Source: Paenibacillus flagellatus
Lineage (GTDB): Bacteria > Bacillota > Bacilli > Paenibacillales > NBRC-103111
Direction: 5' to 3'
DNA: 64,000 nt
Assembly: GCF_003217775.1 (NCBI RefSeq)
Contig: NZ_QJVJ01000018.1
Coordinates: 1 to 64,000, forward strand
The notes under the pieces were generated by a model that saw nothing but the letters and a program-made list of their open reading frames with translations, was not told where the DNA came from and searched no databases. Shown here one piece after another: positions 1 to 8,297 of the stretch (position 1 is the first letter of the stretch; each line of letters opens with the position of its first letter). A program made the position numbers and the translations under genes.

Positions 1-131
1 GGTCTTACGGGCAGGTTGCCTACGTGTTACTCACCCGTCCGCCGCTAGCCTCCGAAGAGACCCGCTCGACTTGCATGTATTAGGCACGCCGCCAGCGTTC
101 GTCCTGAGCCAGGATCAAACTCTCCAAAAAG
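1..131 (-). rRNA. rrs: 16S ribosomal RNA, 5' end (partial)
   Basis: Read on the minus strand, positions 124-113 give GAGAGTTTGATC, followed by CTGGCTCAGGACGAACGCTG, the universal 5' start of bacterial 16S rRNA. The gene continues off the left edge. The mature 5' end is placed about 8 nt before GAGAGTTTG by analogy with Bacillus and is approximate. The V1 region and conserved flanks fit Firmicutes and Paenibacillaceae. Confidence 0.97.
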
Positions 132-199
132 GTTACTGCTTATTGGATGAGCTGATTGCTCAAAATGTTACACTTGCGTGTTTGCTTACTCACTCGTTT

Positions 200-216
200 G
201 CAGTTTTCAAAGAGCA
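200..216 (-). promoter_or_regulatory. boxA-like antitermination site in rRNA leader
   Basis: The minus strand reads TGCTCTTTGAAAACTGC here, matching the boxA-containing TGCTCTTTGAAAACT element of Bacillus rRNA leaders that binds Nus factors. It lies between the promoters and the 16S 5' end. Confidence 0.7.
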
Positions 217-242
217 ACCGTCGTCTTGCGACAGCGAAATCT

Positions 243-272
243 ACTATATCATAGTTCGCTATTGCATTTCAA
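243..272 (-). promoter_or_regulatory. rRNA operon promoter, proximal
   Basis: On the minus strand a -35 TTGAAA (272-267) is followed after 18 nt by TATAGT (248-243), preceded by the TGA of an extended -10. It lies about 110 nt upstream of the 16S 5' end. Confidence 0.8.
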
Positions 273-442
273 CTGTTTTGTTTTCCCATCGGCTCCGTTC
301 CTTCAAACCGAACCGGCAGGAACATTATATTACCACGTTGCCGCCCGAAGCGCAACCGAATCTTTTTTCCATTCGAGGGTATCGTAATACCGACAAGCGC
401 AGAATCTTCGATTCGATCCGTTCGGCGAAGACAACGAAATAC

Positions 443-471
443 ACTATATCACATCCGTGGTCCGGTTTCAA
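443..471 (-). promoter_or_regulatory. rRNA operon promoter, distal
   Basis: The minus strand shows TTGAAA (471-466), a 17-nt spacer and TATAGT (448-443) with an upstream TGN. The hexamers are identical to the proximal promoter and the -10 lies exactly 200 bp upstream of it, giving the tandem arrangement typical of Bacillus rRNA operons. Confidence 0.8.
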
Positions 472-540
472 ATACCGATCGCTGGAAAAAAGAAAAAGCC
501 GCCCGCAGGCAGCCTTCGTACGGATCGAACCTCCGCCGTC

Positions 541-1392
541 CTAAGTCCGCTTCGTCCGGCTGACGGCCAGCCTCGTCTTGTCGAGCATCGGGATGACCTT
601 GTCCTGCAGCCGGCTCGCGATCGTGATGAACAAAATATCGACGACGTTCAGCTGCGCGATCCGGGACGCCATCGCTCCGCTGCGGATGCTTTGCTCGACC
701 GAGCTCGTAAACAGCCGGATATCGCCCAGATCGGCTACCGGGGACGTGCCGAACTTCGTCAGCGTAATGATCGTCGCCCCTTGCTTTTTCGCCTCGGTCA
801 ACGATTGAATGATCTCGTCGGTTTGCCCCGAGTACGAAATGCCGAAGGCGACGTCCCTCCCCGTCAACGTTACCGCGGACGTCAGCTGCGCGTGGAAATC
901 GGAATACGCCTGGCACCACCAATTGATCCGGCTCAGCTTCTGATAAATGTCTTGGGCGATGACGGCGGAGGCGCCCATGCCGTAGACGTCGATTTTGCGG
1001 GCCTTCGCCAGCGCTTCGGCCGCCCGCTCCACTTCCTCGGGGGAGAGAACCGATATCGTATCCTGAATCGACTGCTTATTATTGTTGCTTATCGCCTGAA
1101 TGATCGTCTCGACGGAGGCGCCCATCTTGATTTCCTCGTATTCGCCCGTCGGCATGTTCGAGCTCAAGTCTCCCGCGATGCGAAGCTTCAGCTCCTGAAA
1201 CCCCTTCATGTTCATCGTCTTGGACAGACGGATGATCGTCGCTTCGGATACCCCGCTGTACTCCGCCAGCTTTTGTACCGAAAGCTTCACGACGTCTTTC
1301 GGATGCTCCAATATATAATCCGCGACTTTCCGTTCGGACGGCTTCAATTGATCCAATATCGCTTTCAATGCCACAAGCCCGCCGTTCATCAT
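541..1392 (-). CDS. MurR/RpiR family transcriptional regulator
   Basis: A 283-residue RpiR-type repressor. The N-terminal ~75 residues form the RpiR helix-turn-helix (LKPSERKVADYILEHP, then VSEATIIRLSKTM). The C-terminal SIS sugar-phosphate isomerase fold (about residues 110-250, GMGASAVIAQDIYQK and GISYSGQTDEII) normally senses a phosphosugar such as a hexosamine or N-acetylmuramate phosphate. The reading frame is open to 1596, but homology begins at the double Met at 1392/1389, so the start is placed there. The SD (GGGAAACGAG) is weak. No sugar-catabolic gene is adjacent, so the target is unknown. The gene lies upstream of and parallel to the rRNA operon. Confidence 0.88.
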   Translation of the reverse strand: MMNGGLVALKAILDQLKPSERKVADYILEHPKDVVKLSVQKLAEYSGVSEATIIRLSKTMNMKGFQELKLRIAGDLSSNMPTGEYEEIKMGASVETIIQAISNNNKQSIQDTISVLSPEEVERAAEALAKARKIDVYGMGASAVIAQDIYQKLSRINWWCQAYSDFHAQLTSAVTLTGRDVAFGISYSGQTDEIIQSLTEAKKQGATIITLTKFGTSPVADLGDIRLFTSSVEQSIRSGAMASRIAQLNVVDILFITIASRLQDKVIPMLDKTRLAVSRTKRT

Positions 1393-1446
1393 CTCGATCA
1401 CTCGTTTCCCAGCGTCTCTGACGAGAGCACTGACAGGTTGAAGAAG

Positions 1447-1492
1447 AAAAAAGCCGCTATGGTGTGGTCCGCCTAGGTAGAGAAAGGCTTTT
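1447..1492 (-). terminator. terminator-like hairpin in rpiR leader
   Basis: On the minus strand AAAAGCC and GGCTTTTTT pair across a ~30-nt loop and are followed by a T-rich run, about 55 nt before the RpiR start. It may end a transcript coming from the right or act as a leader element. No other gene could be supported in 1393-1711; a possible -10 (TATAAA) occurs near 1645. Confidence 0.35.
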
Positions 1493-1711
1493 CCCTGTAT
1501 TAACAAAAGCTTAACCGATCCGAACAGTCGGTGTAAATAGCATTTCCGGAGCGCGAAATGGGGATATCCGGAATTCGCTTGTTCGGCTTGGCACACGGAA
1601 GGACCGAAATAAGGATTCGCCGGTAGCCGCCGCCCCTTCTTTATATAAGGATAGACAGTTTGCGAAGAAAATAAATGCCTCCATGAAATCGGATATTAAA
1701 AACGTGCCGCG

Positions 1712-1761
1712 AAAAAAAGACCCCCGCTGCGCCCGCGAGCAAGTCGCAGGCGTGCGGGGGT
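1712..1761 (-). terminator. intrinsic terminator after the MFS gene
   Basis: ACCCCCGC (1720-1727) pairs with GCGGGGGT (1754-1761). On the minus strand the hairpin is followed by seven T residues (1719-1713), just downstream of the MFS stop codon. Confidence 0.85.
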
Positions 1762-1776
1762 TACTCAGACGCCGAT

Positions 1777-3297
1777 TTAAACCGCGATCTCCGCCGCCGG
1801 TTTCTCCTGAGGACGCACATAACGGCCGGGTCCCGCGTAAACCGCCGCAAGCAGACCCAGTACGGCAAACCCGATTGCGATCCAAAAGCCGTGATTGATC
1901 GCCGCGCCGAGAGAATCCCGCACAAACTGCAAAATGTCTTGCGGTACGTTCGCGCCGGCGCGCATCAGCAGCTCCGGATTGGCCAGCGTATCGATCTGGT
2001 CGGCCGGGATATGGCGGCTCTCGGCGCCGGCCTCGATCATGCTCCTCAGCCCGTTGTTCACGGAAGTCGCCATCAGCGAAGCGCCTAGAACGCCCCCGAT
2101 ATTCCGCCAGAAGCCGACGATCGACGAGCTGACGCCGATGTAACGCTTGTCGACGCTCATCGCCATGGCGTTCTGGGAAACGCTCATGAGCGGCCCGATC
2201 GCGCCGAAGCCGAGCACCGCCATCAGCACCGTCATATACGCAACCGAGGCGTCGGGCCCTACCCGACTGAGCAAATAGGAAATGACGATTCCCGCCGTCA
2301 TCGCGAAAGCCATTAACGTGCGAAACGCGAATTTCGCCTGCAGCATGCCGAACACGATAGCTCCGACCATAAGCGAGAACATCATCGGTGTAAGCAAACC
2401 GTTCGAGTCGGCGCGTCCGAGTACCGCCACCGAGAGGATCGGCAAGTAGGCGATCGCGGAAAACATGATTGCGCCCTGGCAAAACACCGTCAAGCTCGTG
2501 CCGAGCACCATCCGGTTCCGGAACAGATGCAGCGGCAGAACGGGCTCCTCCGCCTTCCGCTCGGCCAGGACGAACAGGACGCCCGCGACGACCGCCGTGG
2601 CGAACAAGCCGACGATCGGAAGCGACGTCCATGCGTAGTCTTTTCCACCCCATTCGAGCGCGAGCATGAACGAAACGGTGCAGACGACGAGCAGAATCGT
2701 GCCGAAATAATCGATTTTCGGCTTACGCTCCGACCGTGATTCCTTCAAGGCGAACAGCAGCACGAGGAACGACAGCAGCCCGAGCGGCACGTTCACGTAA
2801 AAGCACCATCGCCAGCCCAAATGATCGGAAATCCACGTGCCGAGCTGCGGACCCGCGACCGAGGAAAGACCGAAAATGCCGGCAAACACGCCCGAAAGCT
2901 TCGCCGCCTGCTTCGGATCGGAGAAAATGGTAAAAATAATCGTAAAGCTGATCGGGAACAAAGCGCCCGATCCGATGCCCTGAATCGCCCGGAACGCGAT
3001 CAGCTGCTCCATGCTGTCCGCCAAGCCGCACAAAGCCGAGCCGATCAGGAAGATCGTAATGCCGATCAAATAAAACCGCTTCCGCCCGAACATATCGGAC
3101 AGCTTCCCGAAGACGAGCATCGTGCTCGTCGAAGCGAGCATGTACGCGGTAAATACCCACGCCATCCGGTCGAAGCCCCCGATGTCTTTCAAAATCGGGC
3201 TGATCGCCGCGGACGTGATCGTATTGTCCAGCGACGCCATCAATAAGCCGAGCGCCATCGCCAAGACGATCAAGCCCGTTTTGGACCGATTTTGCAT
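1777..3297 (-). CDS. DHA2 family drug/H+ antiporter (EmrB/QacA type MFS)
   Basis: A 506-residue integral membrane transporter with about 14 predicted helices, the DHA2 size. The loop 2-3 signature GKLSDMFGRKRFYLIG and the helix 5 antiporter motif region (GLSSVAGPQLGTWISDHLGW) are visible. The family exports amphipathic drugs in exchange for protons; the substrate here is unknown. The start follows an AAGGAG Shine-Dalgarno that lies in the end of the upstream PadR gene. The two genes are 7 nt apart and form a regulator-pump operon, ended by the terminator at 1712-1761. Confidence 0.93.
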   Translation of the reverse strand: MQNRSKTGLIVLAMALGLLMASLDNTITSAAISPILKDIGGFDRMAWVFTAYMLASTSTMLVFGKLSDMFGRKRFYLIGITIFLIGSALCGLADSMEQLIAFRAIQGIGSGALFPISFTIIFTIFSDPKQAAKLSGVFAGIFGLSSVAGPQLGTWISDHLGWRWCFYVNVPLGLLSFLVLLFALKESRSERKPKIDYFGTILLVVCTVSFMLALEWGGKDYAWTSLPIVGLFATAVVAGVLFVLAERKAEEPVLPLHLFRNRMVLGTSLTVFCQGAIMFSAIAYLPILSVAVLGRADSNGLLTPMMFSLMVGAIVFGMLQAKFAFRTLMAFAMTAGIVISYLLSRVGPDASVAYMTVLMAVLGFGAIGPLMSVSQNAMAMSVDKRYIGVSSSIVGFWRNIGGVLGASLMATSVNNGLRSMIEAGAESRHIPADQIDTLANPELLMRAGANVPQDILQFVRDSLGAAINHGFWIAIGFAVLGLLAAVYAGPGRYVRPQEKPAAEIAV

Positions 3298-3304
3298 CGT
3301 TTCG

Positions 3305-3835
3305 TCACTCCTTCTCCAATGCTTCTTTCAGACGGGCAAGCCCCCGGCGTAATACCTCGAGGCGGGAAGTGTAATTCGAGATGCCGATCTCGATACAGAT
3401 CCGCTGAGAAGGCGACATGCCCGCCTCCCACCGTTCGTAATCGGCCTGCAGCTTGGCGGCTTGCCGTTCCGTCTTTTCGATGCCCTTCTCGAGCCAGCCG
3501 ATCAGGACGGCCGGGTCGACCATTTCGCCGAAAAACAGCCGCACCAAATAATCCGATTTGATCGCATCGTTCTGAATGTCGCTGTTCAAGTACGATTCGA
3601 AGGCGGCGCGCCCCCGCTCGGTGATCGAATACACGTTTTTGTTCGGCTTGCCTTCCTGCGCGACGCTTTCCTTCGTAATGAGACCGTCCTTCTCCAGCTT
3701 GGCGAGCGTCGGATAAATCGTTCCGTAGCTGGCGTCGAAAAAGTAAGAGAATACCGCCTCGAACCTCATCTTGAGGTCGTAGCCGGAACAGCTTCGCAGC
3801 ATCAGCATCCCGAGTATGACGTCCTGACTGGTCAC
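3305..3835 (-). CDS. PadR family transcriptional regulator
   Basis: A 176-residue PadR-type winged-helix repressor. The N-terminal wHTH (ILGMLMLRSCSGYDLKMRF ... YGTIYPTLAKLEKDGLIT) is followed by a helical dimerisation domain (about residues 95-176). The start is GTG at 3835, with a strong AAGGAGG 8 nt upstream. It is first in an operon with the MFS pump. Its promoter contains a perfect 16-bp palindrome in the spacer, so autoregulation and pump control by drug-induced release are likely, as in LmrR/PadR systems. Confidence 0.93.
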   Translation of the reverse strand: MTSQDVILGMLMLRSCSGYDLKMRFEAVFSYFFDASYGTIYPTLAKLEKDGLITKESVAQEGKPNKNVYSITERGRAAFESYLNSDIQNDAIKSDYLVRLFFGEMVDPAVLIGWLEKGIEKTERQAAKLQADYERWEAGMSPSQRICIEIGISNYTSRLEVLRRGLARLKEALEKE

Positions 3836-3876
3836 GATGAACCTCCTTGCTCCGTCTATTTTTTATCTCGCTTCAA

Positions 3877-3906
3877 AATATAACATATCGATATATATCG
3901 ATTCAA
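3877..3906 (-). promoter_or_regulatory. padR promoter with spacer operator
   Basis: The minus strand shows -35 TTGAAT (3906-3901), an 18-nt spacer and -10 TATATT (3882-3877). The spacer and the start of the -35 carry the perfect palindrome ATCGATATATATCGAT (3887-3902), a likely PadR operator that would block RNA polymerase. Confidence 0.75.
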
Positions 3907-3916
3907 TATATGAATA

Positions 3917-3962
3917 TAAAAAATTCCAAGACTCGGCCCCGGAAGGGCCTTCGCCTTGGAAT
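3917..3962 (-). terminator. intrinsic terminator after the EcsC gene
   Basis: ATTCCAAG (3923-3930) and CTTGGAAT (3955-3962) form a stem with an inner GGCCC/GGGCC pairing. On the minus strand it is followed by a T-rich run (3923-3917). It separates the EcsC gene from the padR promoter. Confidence 0.8.
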
Positions 3963-3984
3963 CGTTCTCCATCGTTCGCGTCGC

Positions 3985-4815
3985 CTACGTGACATCCGCT
4001 TCATTCAGCCGACGCATTATGCGCCGCTTCCGGTACAGCATTTTGCCCGTTTCCGCGACGTCGTTCACCGTGCTTTTGTTCAGCAGGGCGCCGAAGAGCA
4101 GTCCGGCGACCGGCACGAGCTGGAACAGCTTTTTCCAGCCGAAATTGTCCCGGTACGTCGCCACCACTTCGCGCCAGCCTTGAAGCTGGGATGCGATGCG
4201 GCCTCCGCCGGTTCCGTCGTCGAAGGCGGATAGCTCCTCGAGCACCGCCCGCTTGCCGACGATGTCGGACGAGCTGAACTGGAGGCATTTGACGATGAAC
4301 ACCCGTTCTTTCGGGTCGTTCGGGTCAAAGCCGTAGCAGATCGCCATTTCCTGCAGCACCTTGAGCGATAAGCCGAGCAGCGCCGGAATGTCGACGGCGA
4401 GCGTGAAAATGCCCCCGAAGCCGGTCGTCGCCCCTTGCACGGCGGCGATCGTCTTGCGGCTTCCCGCCAGCTTGTCGGCGGCGCGGTCCATGGCGGCCAG
4501 CGGCAGCCGGCCCGCATCGGCGACGGTGGACGGCGGCGCCACCTCGTAACCGGCCTCGCGCGCGGCCGCGTCCACGACGGACAGCACCGATTTCTCGGAG
4601 ACGAGATACCGTCCGCCCGTCTGCACGTAGCCGCCGAGTTCGTCCAGCGCCTGCCCGATCTTTTCCTGGATCGCCTTCGGCGTCAGCTTGTCGAGCAGCA
4701 TGAACGGCAGACGGCCGAGCTTTTCCCAGAACCACAAGTCTTTCTGCTCCTTCTCCCACCGTTCGACGACCGCCAGCTCCTGCTTCAAATGCTCTATCGT
4801 TTCATCTATTACCAA
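3985..4815 (-). CDS. EcsC family protein
   Basis: A 276-residue EcsC-family protein. The family is named after the third product of the Bacillus ecsABC locus and its biochemical role is unresolved. Visible features are the charged N-terminal helix (LKQELAVVERWEKEQKDLW), the conserved small-residue hydrophobic block (ATTGFGGIFTLAVDIPALLGLSLKVLQEMA, given in parts: ATTGFGG, DIPALLGLSLKVLQ) and a second hydrophobic segment near residue 245 (FQLVPVAGLLFGALLNKS). No ecsAB ABC genes are next to it, so it stands alone between the ABC-F gene and the padR unit. Confidence 0.88.
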   Translation of the reverse strand: MVIDETIEHLKQELAVVERWEKEQKDLWFWEKLGRLPFMLLDKLTPKAIQEKIGQALDELGGYVQTGGRYLVSEKSVLSVVDAAAREAGYEVAPPSTVADAGRLPLAAMDRAADKLAGSRKTIAAVQGATTGFGGIFTLAVDIPALLGLSLKVLQEMAICYGFDPNDPKERVFIVKCLQFSSSDIVGKRAVLEELSAFDDGTGGGRIASQLQGWREVVATYRDNFGWKKLFQLVPVAGLLFGALLNKSTVNDVAETGKMLYRKRRIMRRLNEADVT

Positions 4816-4941
4816 TTCGCCTCACTCCTTGCCGTTGCCCTATGAAGGTATACGGATCAGCCGGCTTTCGGGTGCAAACGGCAGGGCACCGAGACGAACG
4901 GTCCGCCCCCAGCCGCGAAGGGCGCCCGTCTCATGAGCGGC

Positions 4942-6681
4942 TTAGCGGTCCCGAAGCCGTTTCAGACGCGCGAGCAGCTCCTTGTACCGAGCCTCCAGCG
5001 CCGCCTGCATGTCGGGCTTGGCAGGTACGGACAACCGGCCGAGCACTTCGGTCAGCTCCAGCTCGAGCCGCAGCTTCTCCTCCTCGCGCTCCGCGGGCGT
5101 CGATGGTCTTTCGTCTGCCCGGGCATCGGCGCTATCCGCCGCTTTCGCCCCCGTGCCTTCACCGGCAAAGGCCGAAGCCGGCTTCGACTTCTCCGTCTCC
5201 GCCGGTCCTCCCTCCTCCGCGGCGAGCGCGGCCTTCCTCTTCTTGCGCTCGATATACTCCGAGTACCCGCCGTGCTCGAACGTCCAGACGCCGTCCTCGA
5301 TCACGAGCAGATGTGTCGCCACTTCGTCCAGAACGTGCCGGTCGTGCGAGCAAAACAAAATCGTACCCGGGTATTCCCGCAGTACCTGCGCCAGCTTCTC
5401 GCGGGCGAAAATGTCCAAGTAGTTGGTCGGCTCGTCGAGCAGCAGCACGTTGCCGTCCGCCATGAACAGCTTGGCGAGCGCCGCCTTCACCCGCTCTCCG
5501 CCGCTCAGCACGCCGGCCGGCTTGAAGACGTCGTCCCGCTTCATCAGCAGCCGCGCGAGCACGGTTCGAACGGTCGACTCCGGGTATTCGCTCGACTCGG
5601 CCACCTGCTCCAGCACGGAGACGTCCTCTTTCAGGATGGCCAGCCGCTGGTCGAAGTAACCGATTTTGCAGCCGGCGGCGAGACGGACTCCCTCCGCCCC
5701 GCGCAGTATCATGCTCATCAGCGTCGTCTTGCCCGAGCCGTTCGCCCCGACGATGCCGACCCGCATACCGGTCGCAATGGCACACGAGAACGGGCGGAAC
5801 AGCGTCCGGTCGCCGAACGAGCAGCGGATCCGCTCGAGCCGGATCGCTTCCTTGGCGTGAAGCGGCGCATGACAGCGGATGTCGAATACGGGCAGCTCCC
5901 GATGGCGCGGCTTCTCTTTCACCTCCAGCTGCTCGAGTCGTTTCTCGATCGCCTTGGACGCCTTCTCCACCTTCGCCTTGCGCGTGCCGAACCGGTCTTT
6001 GCCTAGCCGGTATTCGCTGTCCGCCTTGTTCGTCGGCTTTTTCTTCATCCCCCGCGCCTGCTCCGCCTTGTCGGCGGCGGCCCGCTCGAGCCGCTTCCGC
6101 TCCTTGGCGTATTGCTCGTACTCGAACTGCCGCCTGGCGAGCCGCTTTTCTTTCTGATCCATGTAGTCGGAGAAATTGCCCTTGTAATCGCGCAGCTCGC
6201 CGTCCTCCAGCTCGAGGATGCGGGTGCATACCGCGTCCAGCAGCGCGCGGTCGTGCGAGATGAGCACGACGGTGCCCTCGTACGTCCGCAGCTCCTCCTC
6301 GACTCCGGCCGTCGCTTCGGCGTCGAGATGGCTCGTCGGCTCGTCGGCGAACAATAGAGGGGCCCGCTTGCGCATCGCCTGCTCCCATTTCCACCGCGTC
6401 CGCTCTCCCCCGCTCATCGTCCCGTATCGTTCCGGAGGCGGCGCCTCCGCATGCTCGGGGTCGATCTGCTCGACGACGGCGATCGCGCCGTGTCGCGCCA
6501 CCGTCCCGGCGTCCGGCTCCTCGAGGCCGGCCAGCACGGCGAGCAGCGTCGATTTGCCCGCGCCGTTCACCCCGACGAGTCCGACGCGCTCCCCTTCGTA
6601 TAGGCGAAGCGCCCCTTCGATCCGGAACAGCACCCGGTCGCCGAGACGGCGCTCAATCTGATTCGCTTCCAATCGCAACAT
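4942..6681 (-). CDS. ABC-F ATPase, antibiotic-resistance (Vga/VmlR-like) type
   Basis: A soluble 579-residue protein with two ABC ATPase domains and no membrane segments. Walker A motifs are VGVNGAGKST and VGANGSGKTT. The signature motifs (MSGGERTR, LSGGERVK) precede Walker B at FADEPTSHLD and LLDEPTNYLD. The linker (about residues 190-270, KERKRLERAAADKAEQARGM, then KPTNKADSEYR) resembles the long interdomain arms of Vga/VmlR-type proteins, which bind the ribosomal E site and dislodge drugs from the peptidyl-transferase centre. The C-terminus adds a charged coiled coil. The frame is open far upstream, but the start at 6681 has homology and a GGGGAGG SD. That SD is the 3' arm of a terminator-like hairpin. 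Resistance spectrum is inferred only. Confidence 0.9.
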   Translation of the reverse strand: MLRLEANQIERRLGDRVLFRIEGALRLYEGERVGLVGVNGAGKSTLLAVLAGLEEPDAGTVARHGAIAVVEQIDPEHAEAPPPERYGTMSGGERTRWKWEQAMRKRAPLLFADEPTSHLDAEATAGVEEELRTYEGTVVLISHDRALLDAVCTRILELEDGELRDYKGNFSDYMDQKEKRLARRQFEYEQYAKERKRLERAAADKAEQARGMKKKPTNKADSEYRLGKDRFGTRKAKVEKASKAIEKRLEQLEVKEKPRHRELPVFDIRCHAPLHAKEAIRLERIRCSFGDRTLFRPFSCAIATGMRVGIVGANGSGKTTLMSMILRGAEGVRLAAGCKIGYFDQRLAILKEDVSVLEQVAESSEYPESTVRTVLARLLMKRDDVFKPAGVLSGGERVKAALAKLFMADGNVLLLDEPTNYLDIFAREKLAQVLREYPGTILFCSHDRHVLDEVATHLLVIEDGVWTFEHGGYSEYIERKKRKAALAAEEGGPAETEKSKPASAFAGEGTGAKAADSADARADERPSTPAEREEEKLRLELELTEVLGRLSVPAKPDMQAALEARYKELLARLKRLRDR

Positions 6682-6708
6682 AAAAAAACCTCCCCGTTCC
6701 CGGAGAGG
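6682..6708 (-). terminator. terminator-like attenuator hairpin overlapping ABC-F SD
   Basis: On the minus strand CCTCTCC (6708-6702), loop GGGAAC, and GGGGAGG (6695-6689) form a 7-bp stem with one wobble, followed by seven T residues directly before the ATG at 6681. The 3' arm is also the Shine-Dalgarno. The structure could end transcription, hide the SD, or both. The leader to the upstream promoter is about 410 nt and no convincing leader peptide was found in it. Confidence 0.6.
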
Positions 6709-6980
6709 AGTTGGTCCACGCATCTGTTCACTCGGATCGACGCCAAAAACAGCGAACGAATCCGAATCAAACGCCGCAAGCAAGCCGATCGAAAGCGTCG
6801 GAAACCAAGGGCACGGCACGGCTCGCCCGTGGGGCGAAGCGCTTCGGCCTTCGTCGCGCAAATCGAATCGCACCGGCGCGAACCGGAAAAAAGCGGTCGC
6901 GGACGGTCGGCTTGGCAAGGCGTATAGACGGTCGTATGGACAGACGTATCCCAATCTCCGGGTTCAATCGAATTTGATTC

Positions 6981-6997
6981 ATCATGTGGTACATGAT
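6981..6997. promoter_or_regulatory. 17-bp dyad in ABC-F leader
   Basis: ATCATGT (6981-6987) and ACATGAT (6991-6997) are perfect inverted repeats, and ATTTGAT/ATCAAAT extend them with a 4-nt offset. This could be an operator or an RNA hairpin in the leader of the ABC-F transcript. Confidence 0.4.
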
Positions 6998-7074
6998 CAA
7001 ATGCGGCGACCTTCCGATTCGGATGTGTTGTCCATGGCACCGGGTACCTTGCCCTTTCGCTCGATTTGCCGCGG

Positions 7075-7125
7075 TTTTCCGTTGCGGCTGATTCCCAGTA
7101 TAATGGGAATGTGCGAATAAAGCAA
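7075..7125. promoter_or_regulatory. overlapping divergent promoters with palindrome
   Basis: Minus strand: -35 TTGCTT (7125-7120), 17-nt spacer, -10 TATACT (7102-7097), reading toward the ABC-F gene. Plus strand: TATAAT (7099-7104) with a weak -35 at 7075-7080, reading toward the nitronate monooxygenase. The two -10 boxes overlap and lie inside the inverted repeat ATTCCCA (7091-7097) / TGGGAAT (7104-7110), which would let one DNA-binding protein control both directions. Confidence 0.6.
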
Positions 7126-7202
7126 CCCGTCGAACCGGCCGAATCCGACAAACCGGGCCGACCGGTTCGTAAGGAATCCGATACCGTAAAGGAGGGCTAT
7201 CC

Positions 7203-8291
7203 ATGGCCCGAGACCCGCTGCAAACCCCGCTGTGCCGGCTGCTCGGCATCGAACTGCCGATCATCCAGGCCGGCATGGCCGGCGGCCCGACGACGCCCGA
7301 GCTCGTCGCCGCCGTCTCCGAGGCGGGCGGCCTCGGCACGCTCGGCGCGGCCTATATGGAGCCGGAGGCGATCCGCGAAGCGGTCCGCGCCGTCCGCCGC
7401 CTGACGGCGAAGCCGTTCGGCGTCAACGTGTTCGTCGTGCCGATGCGCGACGACTATTCGCGCTACGCCGAGGTGCAGCCGCACCTCGACCGTCTCGGCG
7501 CCCCGCTCGGCGTCGCCCCGCGCGCCGGCTCGGAGCCGCTGCCGACGCCCGACCGGCTGGAGCGGCAGTTCGCCGTGCTGCTGGAGGAGGACGTCCCCGT
7601 CATCGGCACGGCGTTCGGCCCGCTCCCGGAGCCGCTCGGCCGGGCGGCCCGCGACGCCGGCCGGCTCGTCACGACGATGGTGACGGCGCCGGAGGAGGCG
7701 CGGCTCGCCGAGGCGGCGGGCTGCGACGTCCTCGTCGCGCAAGGCGGCGACGCGGGGGGCCACCGGGGCACGTTCGACGTCGAACGGCACCCGTACGGGG
7801 CCCTCACGGGCACGTTCTCGCTCGTCCCGCTGATCGCGGATCAAGCGAGCGTGCCCGTCGTCGCCGCCGGCGGCGTCATGGACGGCCGCGGCCTCGCCGC
7901 AGCGCTGATGCTGGGGGCGCAGGGCGCGCAGCTCGGGACGCGGTTTCTGACCGCGGCCGAGTCGGGCGCCCACGCCGCCTACCAGGAGGCGCTGCTCGCC
8001 GGCCGGGACGACGACACAGTCGTCACCCGCTGGTTTTCCGGCCGGCCGGCGCGCGGGCTGCGCAACCGGTTCGTGGAGGAGGCGGAACGGCTCGGCATCG
8101 AGCCGCTGCCGTTCCCGAGCCAGAACACGGCGACCGGCCCGCTCCGGCAGGCGGCGGCGAAGCGGGGCGACGCCGGCTATATGGCGCTCTGGTCCGGCCA
8201 AGCCCGGGGGATGCTCACCCGCGGCACGCCGGCGGCCGACATCGTCCGCGACATCGCGGAGCAAGCCCGCGCCTTGCTGACGCGAGGCTGA
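7203..8291 (+). CDS. nitronate monooxygenase (2-nitropropane dioxygenase family)
   Basis: A 362-residue FMN-dependent TIM-barrel enzyme of the NMO family, which oxidises alkyl nitronates such as propionate-3-nitronate. The N-terminal IELPIIQAGMAGG motif, the AQGGDAGGHRG flavin/phosphate motif (about residues 179-189) and VVAAGGVMDGRGLAAALMLG (about 219-238) are all present. A strong AAGGAGGG SD precedes the ATG. The gene is very GC-rich at third positions, which produces long open shadow frames on both strands. It is monocistronic, with a terminator immediately downstream. Confidence 0.93.
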   Translation: MARDPLQTPLCRLLGIELPIIQAGMAGGPTTPELVAAVSEAGGLGTLGAAYMEPEAIREAVRAVRRLTAKPFGVNVFVVPMRDDYSRYAEVQPHLDRLGAPLGVAPRAGSEPLPTPDRLERQFAVLLEEDVPVIGTAFGPLPEPLGRAARDAGRLVTTMVTAPEEARLAEAAGCDVLVAQGGDAGGHRGTFDVERHPYGALTGTFSLVPLIADQASVPVVAAGGVMDGRGLAAALMLGAQGAQLGTRFLTAAESGAHAAYQEALLAGRDDDTVVTRWFSGRPARGLRNRFVEEAERLGIEPLPFPSQNTATGPLRQAAAKRGDAGYMALWSGQARGMLTRGTPAADIVRDIAEQARALLTRG

Positions 8292-8297
8292 AAGCGG

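Noticed and set aside
4846-4935. GAGACG/CGTCTC inverted repeat after the ABC-F gene as a terminator
   Set aside because: The loop is long and no T-run follows on either strand.
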